A stretch of 64,000 nt of DNA from DASVCS01 sp036381495 (lineage in GTDB: Bacteria; Gemmatimonadota; Gemmatimonadetes; Longimicrobiales; RSA9). The stretch is taken from assembly GCA_036381495.1 (NCBI GenBank), contig DASVCS010000118.1, forward strand, positions 45,313 to 109,312, in the 5' to 3' direction. Under the pieces are notes generated by a model. The model was given only the letters and a program-made list of their open reading frames with translations, had not been told where the DNA came from and did not search any database. Positions within the stretch are counted from its first letter, which is position 1. Each line of letters starts with the position of its first letter. This document shows, one piece after another, positions 24,599 through 31,034 of the stretch. The translations under genes were made by a program, and so were the position numbers.

Positions 24599-25453
24599 TC
24601 ACGCGGCAACCTCCTCCTCGGTCCGTCGCTCGAAGGCGAGCGGCGAGAGCTGGCCCAGCGCCGAATGACGACGATGTGGGTTATACCAGCCCTCAATGAA
24701 CTCGAAAACCGCCCGGCGCGCCTCATCTTGGGTGCGGAAGCAGTGCCGGTCAAGCAGCTCGCACTCGAGCGTCGCGAAAAAACTTTCGCAGAGAGCGTTG
24801 TCATAGCAATCGCCGACACTGCCCATCGAGGGCCGGACCCGCGCCTCACGGCACCGCCGGCCGAACGCGAACGAGGTGTACTGCGAGCCCTGATCCGAAT
24901 GATGGACCACCTCCCGGGGGCGCCTGCGGGCGATCGCCATGTCCAGCGCGTCCAGGACGAGCTCGGTGCGCAGGTGCGTGGCCATGGCCCAGCCCACCAC
25001 GCGCCGGCTCCACACGTCCAGCACGACTGCCAGATACAGGAATCCCGCCCAGGTCGGGATATAGGTGATATCGGCCACCCACAGCCGGTCCGGCGCCTCC
25101 GCCGCGAAGGTGCACTCCACCAGATCAGGCGCCGGGCGCGCGTCCGCCTCGCGCCGCGTCGTCACCGTCTTCCTGCGCCGGCTCACGCCCTCGAGCCCCT
25201 GCTCCTTCATCAGCCGCGCCACCCGCTTGGCGGCAACCTTCTCGCCGTCCTCCTTCAGCTCGGCATGGATCCGCGGCCGGCCGTAGGTGCCGCGCGAGTG
25301 CTCATGTATCTCTCGGATCCGCTCGCACAGCACCGCATCGCGCAGCGCGCGCATCGACGGCGTACGTGTCAGCCACGCGTAGTACCCACTGGGGGAGACG
25401 CCCAGCACTCGGCACATCGTGGCAACCGGATACATGGCCTGGTGCGCTTTCAC
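24599..25453 (-). CDS. IS3-family transposase OrfB (DDE integrase core)
   Basis: The 284-residue frame has the HTH_21 region (GTYGRPRIHAELK) and the rve core with all three acidic residues: WVADITYI, HHSDQGSQYTS and NALCESFFATLE. It begins at an ATGA overlap with orfA, but the frame is open further upstream (reading STPEVFEFVKAHQAM), consistent with production of an OrfAB fusion by -1 frameshifting at GCAAAAG (25509-25515). Confidence 0.95.
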   Translation of the reverse strand: MKAHQAMYPVATMCRVLGVSPSGYYAWLTRTPSMRALRDAVLCERIREIHEHSRGTYGRPRIHAELKEDGEKVAAKRVARLMKEQGLEGVSRRRKTVTTRREADARPAPDLVECTFAAEAPDRLWVADITYIPTWAGFLYLAVVLDVWSRRVVGWAMATHLRTELVLDALDMAIARRRPREVVHHSDQGSQYTSFAFGRRCREARVRPSMGSVGDCYDNALCESFFATLECELLDRHCFRTQDEARRAVFEFIEGWYNPHRRHSALGQLSPLAFERRTEEEVAA

Positions 25454-25761
25454 GAACTCGAAGACTTCCGGGGTACTGCGTCGGTCTCCCGAGCGAACCA
25501 GGCCACGGCTTTTGCCACGATCTCCCGCTCCACGCGGAGCTGCTTGTTCTCCCGGCGCAGCCGCCTGAGCTCCTGCTGGTCCTTGCTGGTCAGGCCATCG
25601 GCGCGGCGGCCTTCGTCCCGGTCCGCCTGCTGCACCCAGTTGCGGATCGTCTGCGCCGTCGGCTCGAACTCGCGGCCGAGCTCCTCAGGCGTGCGACCGG
25701 ACCGGACCAGCTCCACCAACTGCTGCCGGTACTCCTGTGGGTAAAATCGTCGTTTCGCCAT
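25450..25761 (-). CDS. IS3-family transposase OrfA
   Basis: The 103-residue protein has a helix-turn-helix (EELGREFEPTAQTIRNWVQQA) and a leucine-zipper-like coiled coil (LRRLRRENKQLRVEREIVAKA, residues near 65-85), the usual DNA-binding half of IS3 transposases. ATG 25761 follows AAAGGAGT. A -1 frameshift at GCAAAAG would join it to OrfB. Confidence 0.92.
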   Translation of the reverse strand: MAKRRFYPQEYRQQLVELVRSGRTPEELGREFEPTAQTIRNWVQQADRDEGRRADGLTSKDQQELRRLRRENKQLRVEREIVAKAVAWFARETDAVPRKSSSS

Positions 25762-26157
25762 CGTGGACTCCTTTCTCTCCCGAGAAGAGTAAGTATCCAC
25801 GGAATCGGGTCAACTCCAGCTTCCTGTGAAAGGGAGATGCGGCGGAGCCTTGTGTCGGGGAGTGGGGATGAGGGGTCAGAAACCAGGGGGCCGCTCTCGA
25901 GGATCGGAGATCGGGGGTGGGGGTCGGGGATTGCGGATCGGCAATCGGGGGAGGAGCGGACGGACGGACGGGCGGGCGGACCGGCGGGCAGGCGCGCCGG
26001 TGGACGGCCGGGCAGACGGATGGCCCCGCGGCCGGCGACTGACTGGCGAGTCGCCGCTGACGGCAGAGCATGTCCGTGAGGGTGGAGAATGCAGCCACGA
26101 GGCGGGCGATGCGCACGTCGGCGCCCTCGGCCACCGGCGGCCATGCCCCCGGTTGTG

Positions 26158-26331
26158 GAAAATGCAACAAAAAAGGCGGTCCGCCGTCGGTTCGTGTTGC
26201 GTTTTCGGCAAATATTCCGGCAGATGCAACACGATGCGGGCGTGAAGCCGTTGCGTGCTGCGTTTCCGTGAATATGTCTTGGCTTTGCAACACGAACGCT
26301 CCGCAAGCGTCGTAGTTGTTGCATTTTCGGT
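26158..26331. repeat. nested inverted TGTTGC-motif array
   Basis: Six copies of a TGTTGC-type motif alternate in orientation. Outer arms GAAAATGCAACAA (26158-26170) and TTGTTGCATTTTC (26316-26328) are perfect inverted copies. An inner pair TCGTGTTGC/GCAACACGA (26192-26200, 26226-26234) and a second, imperfect pair (26255-26261, 26287-26293) each enclose an AATAT-containing loop. The block is more AT-rich than its surroundings. Confidence 0.6.
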
Positions 26332-26400
26332 AGTCGGGCGCTCACCCGGGAGCCGCGACCGGCGGTGAGCGCGGTAAGCGCGGCACGGCCGTCCTGCGCG

Positions 26401-26437
26401 GGCGGCCACGCGGCTCCGAACCGGCGGAGGAAATGCG
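26401..26437 (+). repeat. dispersed intergenic repeat, family A (core)
   Basis: This copy, GGCGGCCACGCGGCTCCGAA followed by a GGAGGAAATGCG end, matches the complement of 19864-19900 at 34 of 37 positions. It directly abuts the stop codon of the ABC ATPase gene. Confidence 0.6.
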
Positions 26438-27376
26438 CTAGCTGTTTGCGATCTCGAGCACGGCCGACTCAAGCGACTCGTCCTGCACTCCTAGGATGCG
26501 CGCACCTGCGAATCGCTCCACGAGTTGGCTCCGAATCTCTTCCTCGTCGGACCCGTCGCTCGATAACGGAATGAGCACCCGATCACCGCTGCCGCGCGCT
26601 CCAGGAAACCGGCGGTGCATGACCAGCCGTTGCTCGTCGGATAGGTCCCGTACATCGAGGACGAGAACCCTCCGTTTCCGGAACTCATCGCGAGTGAGGC
26701 GGCGGATCAGCCGCCCCTCATGAACGATGTAGGCTTGGTGAGCGACCTTCTCCAACTGATCGAGCTGATGCGAAGACACCAGGACAGCCGTGCCATCTGA
26801 CGCGACCATCTCCAGCGTCGAACGGAGCTCAGACTGCGCTCTGGGATCGAGCGCGGCAAAGCTCTCGTCGAGGAGCAGGAGGTCGGGCCGGCCGAGTAGC
26901 GCCTGTGCAAGACCGGCGCGTACGACGTTGCCGGTCGAGAGCGCAGATATCCGCTGCGCCGCGAGCGGCTCCAGACGGAACCGCCCGATCAATTCCGCCA
27001 CCTGTCTCGCCGCCTCATTGCGTGCGAGCTCGCGTAGCCCGGCGTAAAGGAAGAGCGCTTCACGCAACGTCAGATCTTGGGGTATCACGGGTACGGCGGG
27101 ACAGAACCCGATGCGCCGCCGCACTGTCCGGTCCAGCACCGGGCTTCCGAACCACCGGATGATGCCCGAGGTCGGCCGGATCGATCCAACGGCGAGATCG
27201 AGGATCGTTGTCTTGCCTGCCCCGTTGACGCCGACCAACCCGGCGATCACCCCGGGTCTCAGCGAAAGGTCAATGCCCTGCAGCGCCTGCACCGGATCCG
27301 TACCGCGCGAAGCAGCGGGGTAGGTGACCCGGACGCCCTCGAACGACAGGGCGGCGATCTCGGAGCGAACGCTCAT
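26438..27376 (-). CDS. ABC transporter ATP-binding protein
   Basis: The 312-residue ATPase has Walker A GLVGVNGAGKTT, a Q-loop region (RRIGFCPAVPVIPQDLTL), Walker B LLLLDESFAALDP and the H-loop SSHQLDQLEKVA. The ABC signature reads LSTGN instead of LSGGQ. A C-terminal extension of about 90 residues (RRVLVLDVRDLSD onward) is typical of drug/peptide exporter ATPases of the CcmA/NatA type. ATG 27376 overlaps the stop of the permease gene by 4 nt. With the permease and propeller genes it forms a minus-strand operon that starts at the small peptide gene. Confidence 0.88.
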   Translation of the reverse strand: MSVRSEIAALSFEGVRVTYPAASRGTDPVQALQGIDLSLRPGVIAGLVGVNGAGKTTILDLAVGSIRPTSGIIRWFGSPVLDRTVRRRIGFCPAVPVIPQDLTLREALFLYAGLRELARNEAARQVAELIGRFRLEPLAAQRISALSTGNVVRAGLAQALLGRPDLLLLDESFAALDPRAQSELRSTLEMVASDGTAVLVSSHQLDQLEKVAHQAYIVHEGRLIRRLTRDEFRKRRVLVLDVRDLSDEQRLVMHRRFPGARGSGDRVLIPLSSDGSDEEEIRSQLVERFAGARILGVQDESLESAVLEIANS

Positions 27377-28113
27377 GTCTGCCCTCTGCGCGCGATGATG
27401 CGTGGGCGGCTGAGGATCGCGCGGATCGCCGCGATGACCACGAGGATCTGAAGGAGAACGGTCCCGAGAGCCGCGGGGGTGGCCGGGGATCCGGCCAGAA
27501 GATCGGTCACCCTCGCGCCCATCGGGATCGCGTATTCGATCGCCCCGACGAGCATTCGAACCCATTCGGGCGCAGCGTCGGGTAGCCACCGCTCCAGCGG
27601 GCCGGCCCCGAGGACGATCACCAGCAGTCCGGCAACGGCAACCGCATCCCGAGGAAGTAGCAGCGATCCGAGTTGCGCGTAGGCGACGAACCCCAGTGAG
27701 CCGACCCAAACGAAAGCGGCGGCAACAGCGAGCTCCGGCGTCACGGGTGCCCGCCCCACGATGATCAAGTATACCAGGAAGACCAGCATCATGCCGGCGG
27801 AAAGGAGTCCGGCTGCGATCCAGAAGGAGAGCGCGACCACACCGCGACGCGCGGGTTGGAGCAGGAGCAGACGCACCGAACCGTCCTCCCGCAACCGCGT
27901 GTACGTGTCATAGCCGGCCAAGAATCCCGCAAGCATGGAAGCCGACACCCAGACACTCCACCACGGCCCGGCGTTCGCCCCAATCTCCAAGTCGTACCAG
28001 ATAACCGCGGCGGCAAGTGCGAGCCAGATCCAGGGTCCACGTGAGCGAAGCCACGCCAGCACGTACAAACCCAGAACCGCGCGAAGCGGCCGCATATCTC
28101 GGCGTCCGATCAT
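27373..28113 (-). CDS. ABC transporter permease
   Basis: The 246-residue protein has six hydrophobic segments (first pair GPWIWLALAAAVIWY and SVWVSASMLAGFLAGY; later AGLLSAGMMLVFLVYLIIVG and VAVAGLLVIVLGAG) and a cytoplasmic loop DTYTRLREDGSVRLLLLQPARRG that resembles the ATPase-contacting loop of ABC-2 permeases. It overlaps the ATPase gene and the propeller gene by 4 nt each, so the three are coupled. Substrate unknown; the peptide encoded at the head of the operon is a candidate. Confidence 0.82.
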   Translation of the reverse strand: MIGRRDMRPLRAVLGLYVLAWLRSRGPWIWLALAAAVIWYDLEIGANAGPWWSVWVSASMLAGFLAGYDTYTRLREDGSVRLLLLQPARRGVVALSFWIAAGLLSAGMMLVFLVYLIIVGRAPVTPELAVAAAFVWVGSLGFVAYAQLGSLLLPRDAVAVAGLLVIVLGAGPLERWLPDAAPEWVRMLVGAIEYAIPMGARVTDLLAGSPATPAALGTVLLQILVVIAAIRAILSRPRIIARRGQT

Positions 28114-29150
28114 TCGACAGGCAAGCGGTAGACATGCACAGTTGCCGAATGCGCATCGAGGAGGTACAGGAGCCCGCCGTCGGGTGCGACTGCGATGTGC
28201 GTCGCAACCTCCGGCACCCGATACCGCGTAATGACGGTATCCGCAGGGCTCACCACATCCACTGCCACCTGCTCCGGGTACCCCTCGTTGCCCGCACTGG
28301 ATTCGAGCGCAGTCAGAATGTACGCGCGGCCGCTCCGGTCCGTCGCGATACCCAAAGAAATTGGATCGAATGGCGGCTCAGGACGGCCCCCGGGGCGCGC
28401 CGCGGCTGCTGGGGGTGTGTAGTCTTCCGGGATGCGTCGCCACTCGAACGGCAAATCGCGAGGAATGGACCGAAACGTCTCCGTTTCCATCGAGTAGAGT
28501 TCGATCTTCGGATCATTGAGATATGCGATCCAGATCCATTTGCCGTCAGGCGTCCCCGCGGGCAAGACGAAATACTTGATGTGCGCTACGAATGGATTCT
28601 CTGTCGGCTCGCGCTCGCCGATCTCGGCAACGGTCCGCCCATCCCTTTCCGCGATTCGAATGAGCGGCCAAGCCGCTCCGTTCTTGGACGGAAGACTCCA
28701 CTTCGGACTATTGGCGAGAACGATGCGGCGCGGCCCCAACGCGCTGAGGGCCTCTTCCATTCCATCATTGATAACAGAGCCAATAAACTGTCCGTCCGGG
28801 GTCATGCGTACAAGCCGTTGGAGCTTAGGATCCAAAACTATAACCTCCCCGGACAGGATTGCCAAGTCCTGAACCATCTGGAATTCTCCGGGGCCTCTGC
28901 CCGCCCGCCCGATGACGTGGATGGGCCGCCCTACCGCATCGAACGACTTCACGGTCTTGTCCCCGAAATCGGCAAAGAAAACGTTACCCGCGGAATCAAC
29001 ATCGATGTTGATGGGATGGAGCAGTCCAGACCACGGGTCTCGTGCATCATCTACTCTTATCTCTTGCAATACTGAAATATCGTCCAGTACATGTTCCCCA
29101 CAAGCCGTACTGAAAATCAGCGCGGCCACGATCAATTGCTGTACACGCAT
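28110..29150 (-). CDS. six-bladed beta-propeller lipoprotein
   Basis: The 346-residue protein begins with a signal peptide and lipobox (LIFSTACGEH, Cys17). The body is an NHL/TolB-like propeller with repeated strands: HPINIDVDSAGNVFFADFGDKTVKSFD (residues 45-71), then RPIHVIGRAGRGPGEF, LAILSGEVIVLDP, LGIATDRSGRAYILTA and HIAVAPDGGLLYLLDA. The RGPGEF turn is typical of 6-bladed propellers found in Bacteroidota and Gemmatimonadota, where they often sit beside short secreted peptides. Its role is unknown; peptide binding at the cell surface is a guess from context. It overlaps the permease gene by 4 nt. Confidence 0.8.
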   Translation of the reverse strand: MRVQQLIVAALIFSTACGEHVLDDISVLQEIRVDDARDPWSGLLHPINIDVDSAGNVFFADFGDKTVKSFDAVGRPIHVIGRAGRGPGEFQMVQDLAILSGEVIVLDPKLQRLVRMTPDGQFIGSVINDGMEEALSALGPRRIVLANSPKWSLPSKNGAAWPLIRIAERDGRTVAEIGEREPTENPFVAHIKYFVLPAGTPDGKWIWIAYLNDPKIELYSMETETFRSIPRDLPFEWRRIPEDYTPPAAAARPGGRPEPPFDPISLGIATDRSGRAYILTALESSAGNEGYPEQVAVDVVSPADTVITRYRVPEVATHIAVAPDGGLLYLLDAHSATVHVYRLPVE

Positions 29151-29311
29151 GTGTCGTCCTCACGAAATCGTGGGGGAAGCCATACCGCATGGGGGGCCCA
29201 GCCATGCCGAAGCTGGTGCATCCCGTTCCGTTGGCAACTATCCACACGGCCTCCATGGCATTGGCTCCCCGCACAAGCGCCACCAGGCTGCTCAGGTTTC
29301 AACTACGACGG

Positions 29312-29330
29312 AGCCGGTCAATTACCGGCT
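29312..29330 (-). terminator. short hairpin after the peptide gene
   Basis: AGCCGGT (29312-29318) pairs with ACCGGCT (29324-29330) around a 5-nt loop, 12 bp past the peptide stop codon on the minus strand. A leaky terminator here would favour the peptide over the propeller and transporter genes. Confidence 0.4.
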
Positions 29331-29342
29331 GATGAAAAGCAC

Positions 29343-29534
29343 CTACTCGATGGTGCACCGAAGGATGTAGCACCACCCGCGGGCCGCAGCCAGATAGATG
29401 TCGTTGGGTGGGAAGTCCTCGTCACACCCGTCCAGGCACTCCCTCGAATACTGTGCCATCGCGGGCGTCGTCGCCATACCGATACCACCGAGCACGCTTG
29501 CTCCCAGGACGAGAGCCATGATAATCCTTCGCAT
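29343..29534 (-). CDS. small secreted four-cysteine peptide
   Basis: The 63-residue precursor has a clear signal peptide (MRRIIMALVLGASVLGG, cleavage after TTPAMA or one residue later), leaving a mature peptide of about 35 residues with Cys33, Cys37, Cys55 and Cys60 (CX3C and CX4C pairs), acidic in the middle (DGCDEDFPPND). Two disulfides forming a helical hairpin are plausible. The start is fixed by a strong GGAGGT 5 nt upstream. It heads the minus-strand operon with the propeller lipoprotein and ABC transporter. No known family is recognised; signalling peptide, bacteriocin or propeller ligand are options. Confidence 0.7.
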   Translation of the reverse strand: MRRIIMALVLGASVLGGIGMATTPAMAQYSRECLDGCDEDFPPNDIYLAAARGWCYILRCTIE

Positions 29535-30052
29535 TTCTACCTCCGTAGGATTGAGCGAACGAAAAGGTAGATTCCACGTGGCGCTTGTGCGGGGACAACT
29601 GTAGATGATGCGGTGAAATGAGGGGCTATTCGATGGCAAGCGATGTAGCGGTTCACCTCCCGACGAGGTTGGCCCGAGATCCACAACGGGTCTCCGGCCA
29701 TGTCGATCGTCGAAGAACTCAAGACAGCGGGCGCGCCTCTCTCTTCCCGTGACCCTTCGGCCACGCGGCGGCCCGGGCAGGTCGGCGACCAGGGGGCGTG
29801 CTGCGTGCTCATTACCGCCGTACTCTGGAGGAACGTTTCCTTTGGCAACAGCCGCAGGGGGCCGCCTCTCGTCTAGTGGCAGCTGCTGACCGCCTCCTCG
29901 GCTCATACGCTGATAACCTCATTCTAATTATGCGGCTACGACAACAACGGTGTCACATCCACTCGTTCCTCCACCCCACGCCTTTCGGCGCGCCTCCATT
30001 CTCTTCTTCCCAGTCGCGCGGGGAAGTTCGACATCGTGACTGGGGCGTCCGT
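29535..30052. other. 518-bp region between peptide and sigma-like genes
   Basis: Base composition is lower in GC than the rest of the window (for example CATTCTAATTATGCGG near 29920). Short open frames exist on both strands (29537-29848 minus, 29798-30091 plus), but neither has a recognisable domain, ribosome-binding site or codon pattern that supports it. The promoter of the peptide operon should lie here; no convincing -10/-35 pair was found. Confidence 0.45.
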
Positions 30053-30658
30053 TCACGCCAACGCTTTGCGGGCGATCGCCGGGATCCGTGAGTGCCGCGT
30101 GACGTACTTCCAGAACCGGTCCTTCTCTCGCTTAACTTCACGTTGCTGCTGGCGCATTGGCGACCCGGTGAGCCCGAGCGCGGCCGCGAAGATGGCGGAC
30201 CTGCGCTCTCCGGTCGCCATCAGCCGGAATACCACCCGCATCCGGTCGTCGGGGAGCAGGCGCGCGATCGCCTGGATCGCCCGGGCCACCTGCACATCCC
30301 TGTCGTACGCGGTTGACGGCTCGGCGCTTGGTCTCGACCACACTCGGCACCATTTTCGCTCTCGGTCTTGCCGAGCGCGTTCGGCCCTCGCTGAATTGGC
30401 GGCGTTGCGCCACGCTGCGTTGTACAAATGTGCTCTGTTTGGCGCGGCGTCCATCGGCCGCCGCGTAGCATGCCATTCAAGGACGGCATCCACGACGGCG
30501 TCATGAATCAACCCATCGTCGAGCACAGGTAACTTGCGCCGAAGCAGCGGCACCAGCGCGCCACCGTTTTCCCAAGCGCTCAAGATGGAAGGATCGTCTC
30601 GGGTACGGCCTCCGGGCGAACCTTCATCCGTGGGCTCTTTTCGCGTCGTGCCATGCAC
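30053..30658 (-). CDS. ECF-type sigma-factor-like protein
   Basis: The 201-residue protein resembles extracytoplasmic-function sigma factors in layout. A region-2-like part (LVPLLRRKLPVLDDGLIHDAVVDAVLEW, residues 36-63) has the acidic D-x-V-x-D-A pattern of region 2.1/2.2 and a basic helix (NAAWRNAANSARAERARQDRERK). A region-4-like part follows (AIARLLPDDRMRVVFRLMATGERRSA onward) with a helical basic end. Similarity is by pattern only, and region 2.4/3 details are unclear. It lies upstream of and codirectional with the peptide operon, so it may control it. Confidence 0.5.
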   Translation of the reverse strand: MHGTTRKEPTDEGSPGGRTRDDPSILSAWENGGALVPLLRRKLPVLDDGLIHDAVVDAVLEWHATRRPMDAAPNRAHLYNAAWRNAANSARAERARQDRERKWCRVWSRPSAEPSTAYDRDVQVARAIQAIARLLPDDRMRVVFRLMATGERRSAIFAAALGLTGSPMRQQQREVKREKDRFWKYVTRHSRIPAIARKALA

Positions 30659-30705
30659 CCTTGCCCCCTTTAGCGCCGCAACAGCACTGCGTGGACTTCA
30701 TGGCA

Positions 30706-30733
30706 AAGATAAGATGGCAGAGCCATAGGTCAA
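30706..30733 (-). promoter_or_regulatory. promoter for the sigma-like gene
   Basis: On the minus strand TTGACC (30733-30728), a 16-bp spacer and TATCTT (30711-30706) lie about 50 bp before the start codon. A GGTGTTG/CAACACC inverted repeat (30735-30741, 30754-30760) sits just upstream and may be an operator. Confidence 0.5.
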
Positions 30734-30941
30734 GGGTGTTGTTGTCTTTATGCCAACACCTGTCAAATCCAACGAGGCGGTGAGGCGGTTGGCGTCGGAT
30801 TTTGGTGAAGAGCCCCGCGCGTCTCGGCTTGCCGATTCGGGCCGCGGTAGCCAGCGGTGGCGTGACCAAAGGCCCTCCCGTCCGCCGCATCCCCTCCCGG
30901 CAGGTCGCCAGCCCCAGCCCGCGCGCCGCAGGCGCGCCCGA

Positions 30942-31034
30942 TCAAACCCCGCGATACCGGGACGTGATCGGCAGCCGGCGGTCCTTGCCGAAGGCGCGGG
31001 GCGTGATCTTGACGCCTGGCGGCGCCTGACGGCG
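30942..31034 (-). repeat. right copy of the nadE 3'-end direct repeat
   Basis: These 93 bp form the end of the intact nadE and are repeated in the same orientation at 24160-24252. About 70 internal bp are identical; three scattered differences are all synonymous. Together the copies bound about 6.7 kb. Confidence 0.88.

Larger units (their letters stand above)
24405..25818 (-). mobile_element. IS3-family insertion sequence, complete
   Basis: The 1414-bp element begins TGGA and ends TCCA. The inverted ends (24405-24427 and 25796-25818) match at 20 of 23 positions, sharing CCCGATTCCGTGGA. It is flanked by GCT on both sides (24402-24404 and 25819-25821), a 3-bp target duplication as expected for IS3. 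It carries overlapping orfA and orfB on the minus strand, both intact, so it may be active. Confidence 0.92.
25819..26437. other. 619-bp non-coding part of the island
   Basis: No gene is supported. 25860-26060 is G-rich low-complexity sequence on the + strand, with runs such as GGGGGTGGGGGTCGGGG and CGGACGGACGGACGGGCGGG, likely to form G-quadruplexes. 26158-26331 holds a nested motif array (listed separately) and 26401-26437 a family A repeat. Confidence 0.6.
29266..29595. repeat. 18-bp perfect inverted repeat flanking the small peptide gene
   Basis: TCCCCGCACAAGCGCCAC at 29266-29283 has its exact complement at 29578-29595. The arms enclose the peptide gene and its ribosome-binding site. In the mRNA they could pair over about 290 nt; in DNA they could mark an invertible segment. 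Confidence 0.6.

Noticed and set aside
24449..25744. 431-residue open frame on the plus strand across the IS element
   Set aside because: It is antisense to intact transposase genes and has no recognisable motif.
26158..26331. Integron attC site or CRISPR array
   Set aside because: The arms lack the RYYYAAC/GTTRRRY core of attC sites, and the motif copies are inverted and irregularly spaced, unlike CRISPR repeats. No other array was seen in the window.
29047..29283. 78-residue minus-strand frame after the peptide gene as a second peptide gene
   Set aside because: It has no signal peptide, starts within one arm of the 18-bp inverted repeat and runs out of frame through the propeller start.
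29537..29848. 103-residue minus-strand frame upstream of the peptide gene
   Set aside because: No domain, no signal peptide and no convincing ribosome-binding site; it ends just before the peptide start by chance or as part of the leader.
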